DNA from: a bacterium
Lineage (GTDB): Bacteria > SM23-31 > JAUVVT01
Direction of reading: 5' to 3'
Assembly: GCA_030616165.1 (NCBI GenBank)
Contig: JAUWXV010000156.1
Coordinates: 1 to 8,823, forward strand
Length of the DNA: 8,823 nucleotides
Position numbers and translations under genes: made by a program. Of this stretch, positions 6,509 to 8,823 are shown piece after piece. Numbering within the stretch: position 1 is the stretch's first letter; each line of letters opens with the position of its first letter. The notes beneath the pieces are model-generated. The model worked only from the letters and a program-made list of their open reading frames with translations, was not told where the DNA came from and searched no databases.

Positions 6509-6600
6509 TGTCATTCCTGCGAAAGCAGGAATCTATTTATGTTTTAATTTAATAATGACAATATCGTGAAGAATGGATTCCCGCCTGCGCGGGAATGACA
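6509..6600. repeat. REPIN/MITE-like doublet of inverted REP hairpins
   Basis: Two 25-base units face each other across a 42-base spacer. The left unit (6509-6533) begins TGTCATTCC and folds as ATTCCTGC-GAAA-GCAGGAAT. The right unit (6576-6600) folds as ATTCCCGC-CTGC-GCGGGAAT and ends GGAATGACA. The reverse complement of the right unit matches the left at 21 of 25 positions. Short imperfect palindromes with a conserved 5' TGTC end, arranged as an inverted pair, are the architecture of REPINs, which are mobilised by REP-associated tyrosine transposases (RAYTs) encoded elsewhere. No transposase gene or clear target duplication is visible here. It is likely one of many genomic copies. The GC-rich arms contrast with the AT-rich surroundings. 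As RNA it could also fold and act as a transcript boundary. Confidence 0.85.
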
Positions 6601-6663
6601 GAGAAATAAGTACAAAAATAGTTAAAATAAGAAAATCTATTTTTGACATTAATAAATAATGTG

Positions 6664-6670
6664 TGAGGAG
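6664..6670 (+). promoter_or_regulatory. Ribosome binding site for the glycosidase gene
   Basis: TGAGGAG lies eight bases before ATG 6679. It supports the long start, whereas the internal ATG at 6763, which would begin a more compact signal sequence, has no purine-rich site in front of it. Confidence 0.65.
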
Positions 6671-6678
6671 TTAATTCA

Positions 6679-8421
6679 ATGAATATAATTTACAGCGCAA
6701 TGTTGAGTTTTCTTTTAAAATTACGTTACTTAAATAAAGCTCCATGCATTGAAAAATCATTTATGAAATGGATTGGAATTTTACTATTTCTTTGTTTTTG
6801 TTTGATTATATTTTATTGTCAATCAAAACCATCTAGTCAAGATGTCGAAATCTGGCACAGATTTGAAACATCGTTCACGAGTTCTCACGCCTATGAAAAC
6901 CCTGTTCAGGATATAACGGTAAGAGTCTCTTTCAGAAGCCCGAATGGCGAGATATCTGACATAGAAGCATTCTGGGACGGTGATAAAATATGGCGTGTTA
7001 GATTTCAGCCAGAGGTTGAGGGGATATGGACATACACTACTACATGTTCCGATGAAGAAAATACTGGTTTACACGGACAGGAGGGCAAATTTATATGCAA
7101 AACATCAAATGATAAACGTGCTCTCTATCGACACGGGAGGATAAGAGTTTCAGATGATGGATATTCACTTGTACACGCCGACGGGACACCTTTCTTCTGG
7201 CTGGCTTGCACTGCGTGGAACAGTGCTCTCCTTTCCAATGAGAAAGACTGGGACAAATACCTCACAAATCGTAACCTAAAGGGATTCACTGCAATACAGT
7301 TTGTCACCACACAATGGCGCGGTGGAAAATCGGATATTGAGGAAAGAACAGCATTTATTGGAAGAGAACAAATTCTCATTAATCCAAAATTTTTTCAGAG
7401 ACTTGACAAAAAGGTTGACGCAATAAATGAGCATGATTTACTTGCTGTACCTGTTATGTTGTGGGCATTAAGTGATAAAAATGGTTTAAGTCCAGGTTAT
7501 TTTCTCAGTGAAGAGCAGGCTATTGTTTTAGCGCGATATATTTTAGCCAGATATGGTGCACATCATGTGCTGTGGTTTCTTGGAGGTGACGGTCACTTTG
7601 AAAAAGAAAATTCCATTCGTTGGAAAAAAATCGGTAGAGGGGTTTTTGGAGAAGAACTAAACACAGGGAAACGTGGTCTTGCTGCACTCCATCCATCCGG
7701 AAGAAACTGGATTCTTGACTATTACGACGATGAATTATGGTATAATATTGTTGGTTACCAATCTGGACACAGCGCAGCACCAAATTATTCGCAATGGATA
7801 TGTCTGGGACCTCCAAGCAAAGGCTGGCTTGGAAAAAGACCACGCCCGGTTATTAATTTGGAACCATGCTACGAAGGACATATGGATTATAACAGGGAGA
7901 AACGAATAGATGATTACGAGGTACGCCGCGCATCATACTGGAGTGTGCTGATTGCACCTACCGCAGGAGTAACATACGGCGCTAACGGAATCTGGCCATG
8001 GCAGTTTGAAGAAGGTGTCCCATTTAACCACGGCAAAAGAAACATTGCTCCCCCTTGGTGGGAAGCACTCGACTTGCCAGGAAGTTTCCAGGTAGGATTT
8101 TTGAAAAAATCATTCGAATTGGTTGAATGGTGGAGGCTTCGTCCTGCGCAGGAAATCCTTATAGACCAACCTGGATACAATGACATACAAAAATTCATTG
8201 CTGTATCAGCTTCAGAGAATCGAGATTGCGCATTCGTTTATGTTCCTGTTGCAATAGACTTTTCACTGGACCTCAGCGATTTTCCTTCATACTTGACAGG
8301 ATTGTGGTTTGACCCGCGAATCGGTTCTGTTCCAACATCATTCCCTGTGAAAGGTAAAATTAAACAGAAATTTACTCCTCCAGGGGAAGGGGACTGGGTA
8401 ATGATTCTCAAGGAACCCTAA
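6679..8421 (+). CDS. Exported DUF5060-DUF4038 protein, probable glycoside hydrolase (GH140-like)
   Basis: This 580-aa protein has a hydrophobic segment at 30-47 (WIGILLFLCFCLIIFYC) after an unusually long 29-residue leader. It should be exported or membrane-anchored; Cys47 is preceded by Tyr, so it is a poor lipobox. Residues about 57-140 match DUF5060, a beta-sandwich domain (YENPVQDI, AFWDGDKIWRVRF, GIWTYTT). Residues about 150-460 match the DUF4038 TIM-barrel family (ADGTPFFWLACTAWN, VLWFLGGDGH, VINLEPCYEG, SYWSVLIAPTAGVTYGANGIWPW). The C-terminal 90 residues look like the putative collagen-binding domain that usually follows. Asp304 and Glu395 are the candidate catalytic pair by position in the barrel (inference). 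DUF4038 includes GH140 apiosidases acting on pectin side chains, but many members are uncharacterised, so the substrate is unknown. No sugar transporter or regulator lies beside it. Start choice: the Shine-Dalgarno supports 6679, although Met29 (6763) would give a more usual signal peptide. Confidence 0.85.
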   Translation: MNIIYSAMLSFLLKLRYLNKAPCIEKSFMKWIGILLFLCFCLIIFYCQSKPSSQDVEIWHRFETSFTSSHAYENPVQDITVRVSFRSPNGEISDIEAFWDGDKIWRVRFQPEVEGIWTYTTTCSDEENTGLHGQEGKFICKTSNDKRALYRHGRIRVSDDGYSLVHADGTPFFWLACTAWNSALLSNEKDWDKYLTNRNLKGFTAIQFVTTQWRGGKSDIEERTAFIGREQILINPKFFQRLDKKVDAINEHDLLAVPVMLWALSDKNGLSPGYFLSEEQAIVLARYILARYGAHHVLWFLGGDGHFEKENSIRWKKIGRGVFGEELNTGKRGLAALHPSGRNWILDYYDDELWYNIVGYQSGHSAAPNYSQWICLGPPSKGWLGKRPRPVINLEPCYEGHMDYNREKRIDDYEVRRASYWSVLIAPTAGVTYGANGIWPWQFEEGVPFNHGKRNIAPPWWEALDLPGSFQVGFLKKSFELVEWWRLRPAQEILIDQPGYNDIQKFIAVSASENRDCAFVYVPVAIDFSLDLSDFPSYLTGLWFDPRIGSVPTSFPVKGKIKQKFTPPGEGDWVMILKEP

Positions 8422-8479
8422 TAACTTATAAATCGAATTATTTTGAAAATTTGTTAGAACCACTTATTACTTTATTAAA

Positions 8480-8514
8480 ATAATTTAAAAAATTTCCCCT
8501 GCCCGAGCGGAAAT
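8480..8514 (-). terminator. Intrinsic terminator downstream of miaA
   Basis: Read on the minus strand, ATTTCC (8514-8509) pairs with GGAAAT (8497-8492) around a GC-rich loop that can add a short inner GC stem. It is followed directly by TTTTT and AT-rich DNA. This is the layout of an intrinsic terminator 24 bases past the miaA stop. On the plus strand the tract after the stem is poorer, so termination of the glycosidase transcript here is less sure. Confidence 0.55.
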
Positions 8515-8537
8515 GTAATTATTATTATATAAAGAAC

Positions 8538-8823
8538 TTAATCAATGATTTTAATCACAGATTCAGCAATGTTTTCAATTTTTTTATTTTCTGATACTTG
8601 AAACACGTTGATTCTTTTTTCATTATTAAACCACGTAATCTGTCTTTTAGCATAATTTCTTGACCTCTGTTTAATAAGATTAATGGCTTCATCCAGAGTA
8701 ATTTCTCCATCCAGATGCTGATGGATTTCGCGGTATCCAACAGCTCTCATAGAATCTAAATCCCTATCATAACCCTTTTTTCTTAACATCTTTACCTCTT
8801 CAACCAATCCCCTTTTAATCATC
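8538..8823 (-). CDS. miaA: tRNA dimethylallyltransferase, C-terminal part (5' end outside window)
   Basis: About 95 C-terminal residues of MiaA are present; the gene continues past the right edge. MiaA transfers a dimethylallyl group to N6 of A37 in tRNAs that read codons starting with U. Family motifs visible are GLVEEVKMLRKKGY, DSMRAVGYREI, LDGEITLDEAINLIKQRSRNYAKRQITWFNNE and the usual variable tail ending in KIID. The ATG at 8822-8820 is an internal methionine, because MiaA is normally about 300 aa and the P-loop and catalytic half must lie upstream. It is transcribed towards the glycosidase gene, with 116 bp between the two stop codons. Confidence 0.95.
   Translation of the reverse strand, partial: MIKRGLVEEVKMLRKKGYDRDLDSMRAVGYREIHQHLDGEITLDEAINLIKQRSRNYAKRQITWFNNEKRINVFQVSENKKIENIAESVIKIID

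Larger units (their letters stand above)
6315..6678. other. Non-coding interval between the GIY-YIG gene and the glycosidase gene
   Basis: This 364-base stretch holds no intact gene that I can support. From left to right it contains the frame-broken GIY-YIG remnant up to about 6434, AT-rich DNA, the REP doublet at 6509-6600 and a 78-base AT-rich leader with a good ribosome binding site. TTGACA occurs at 6370 and 6643, but neither has a -10 box at a workable distance. Confidence 0.6.

Noticed and set aside
6456-6569. A 37-residue frame starting MCNIKIFMKKYEKMF and running through VIPAKAGI
   Set aside because: Its middle is the translation of the left REP unit, a well-known false protein signature, and it has no ribosome binding site.
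6643-6648. TTGACA as a -35 box for the glycosidase gene
   Set aside because: A -10 box at 17 bases would fall on the ribosome binding site, and none is visible.
7520-7843. A 107-codon minus-strand frame inside the glycosidase gene
   Set aside because: It is antisense to the conserved DUF4038 barrel with no independent coding signs.

Overview
The window is AT-rich DNA from a bacterium, probably an uncultured or little-studied lineage. It carries bacterial-type genes with Shine-Dalgarno sites: nagB, a GlmU-like gene, a membrane pyrophosphatase and miaA. The sequence does not fix the phylum. The GlmU-family protein at the left edge resembles those common in Bacteroidetes-like and candidate-phylum genomes, but that is only a hint. 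There are five protein genes on the plus strand, the first of them cut by the left edge, and one partial gene on the minus strand at the right edge.

Left block (2-3062), amino-sugar and nucleotide-sugar metabolism. A left-truncated GlmU-family sugar nucleotidyltransferase/hexapeptide-repeat protein is followed by nagB (glucosamine-6-phosphate deaminase) and then by a short GlmU-like protein. The GlmU-like protein has a complete-looking uridyltransferase domain, but its left-handed beta-helix stops before the acetyltransferase active site. Gaps of 92 and 41 bp on one strand suggest co-transcription. Together the genes look like part of a route between fructose-6-phosphate, GlcN-6-P and UDP-amino sugars. 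A fold-prone segment overlaps the 3' end of the glmU-like gene.

Middle (3063-5380). A 236-bp AT-rich spacer leads to a full-length membrane pyrophosphatase (hppA type). Its residues predict the K+-dependent class with the glutamate position typical of Na+ pumps. A clear intrinsic terminator follows. PPi released by nucleotidyltransferases such as the upstream genes is its substrate, so the neighbourhood is metabolically coherent, although hppA is probably its own transcription unit.

Accessory block (5381-6678). A 255-aa protein combines a small N-terminal domain, a GIY-YIG-like nuclease half and the first strand of what looks like a second GIY-YIG domain. It ends abruptly, and a frame-shifted remnant of that domain lies just past the stop. 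Two palindromes precede the gene. Downstream, a 92-bp doublet of inverted REP-type hairpins (a REPIN/MITE-like element) sits in non-coding DNA.

Right block (6679-8823). A secreted or membrane-anchored DUF5060-DUF4038 protein with a C-terminal collagen-binding-like domain is probably a glycoside hydrolase related to GH140 apiosidases. It converges on the 3' end of miaA (tRNA dimethylallyltransferase) on the minus strand, with a likely intrinsic terminator for miaA between them.

I found no CRISPR array, tRNA, rRNA or transposase gene. The points most worth a second look are the acetyltransferase-less GlmU paired with another hexapeptide-repeat protein, the structured 3' region after it, and the decaying GIY-YIG gene beside a REPIN.
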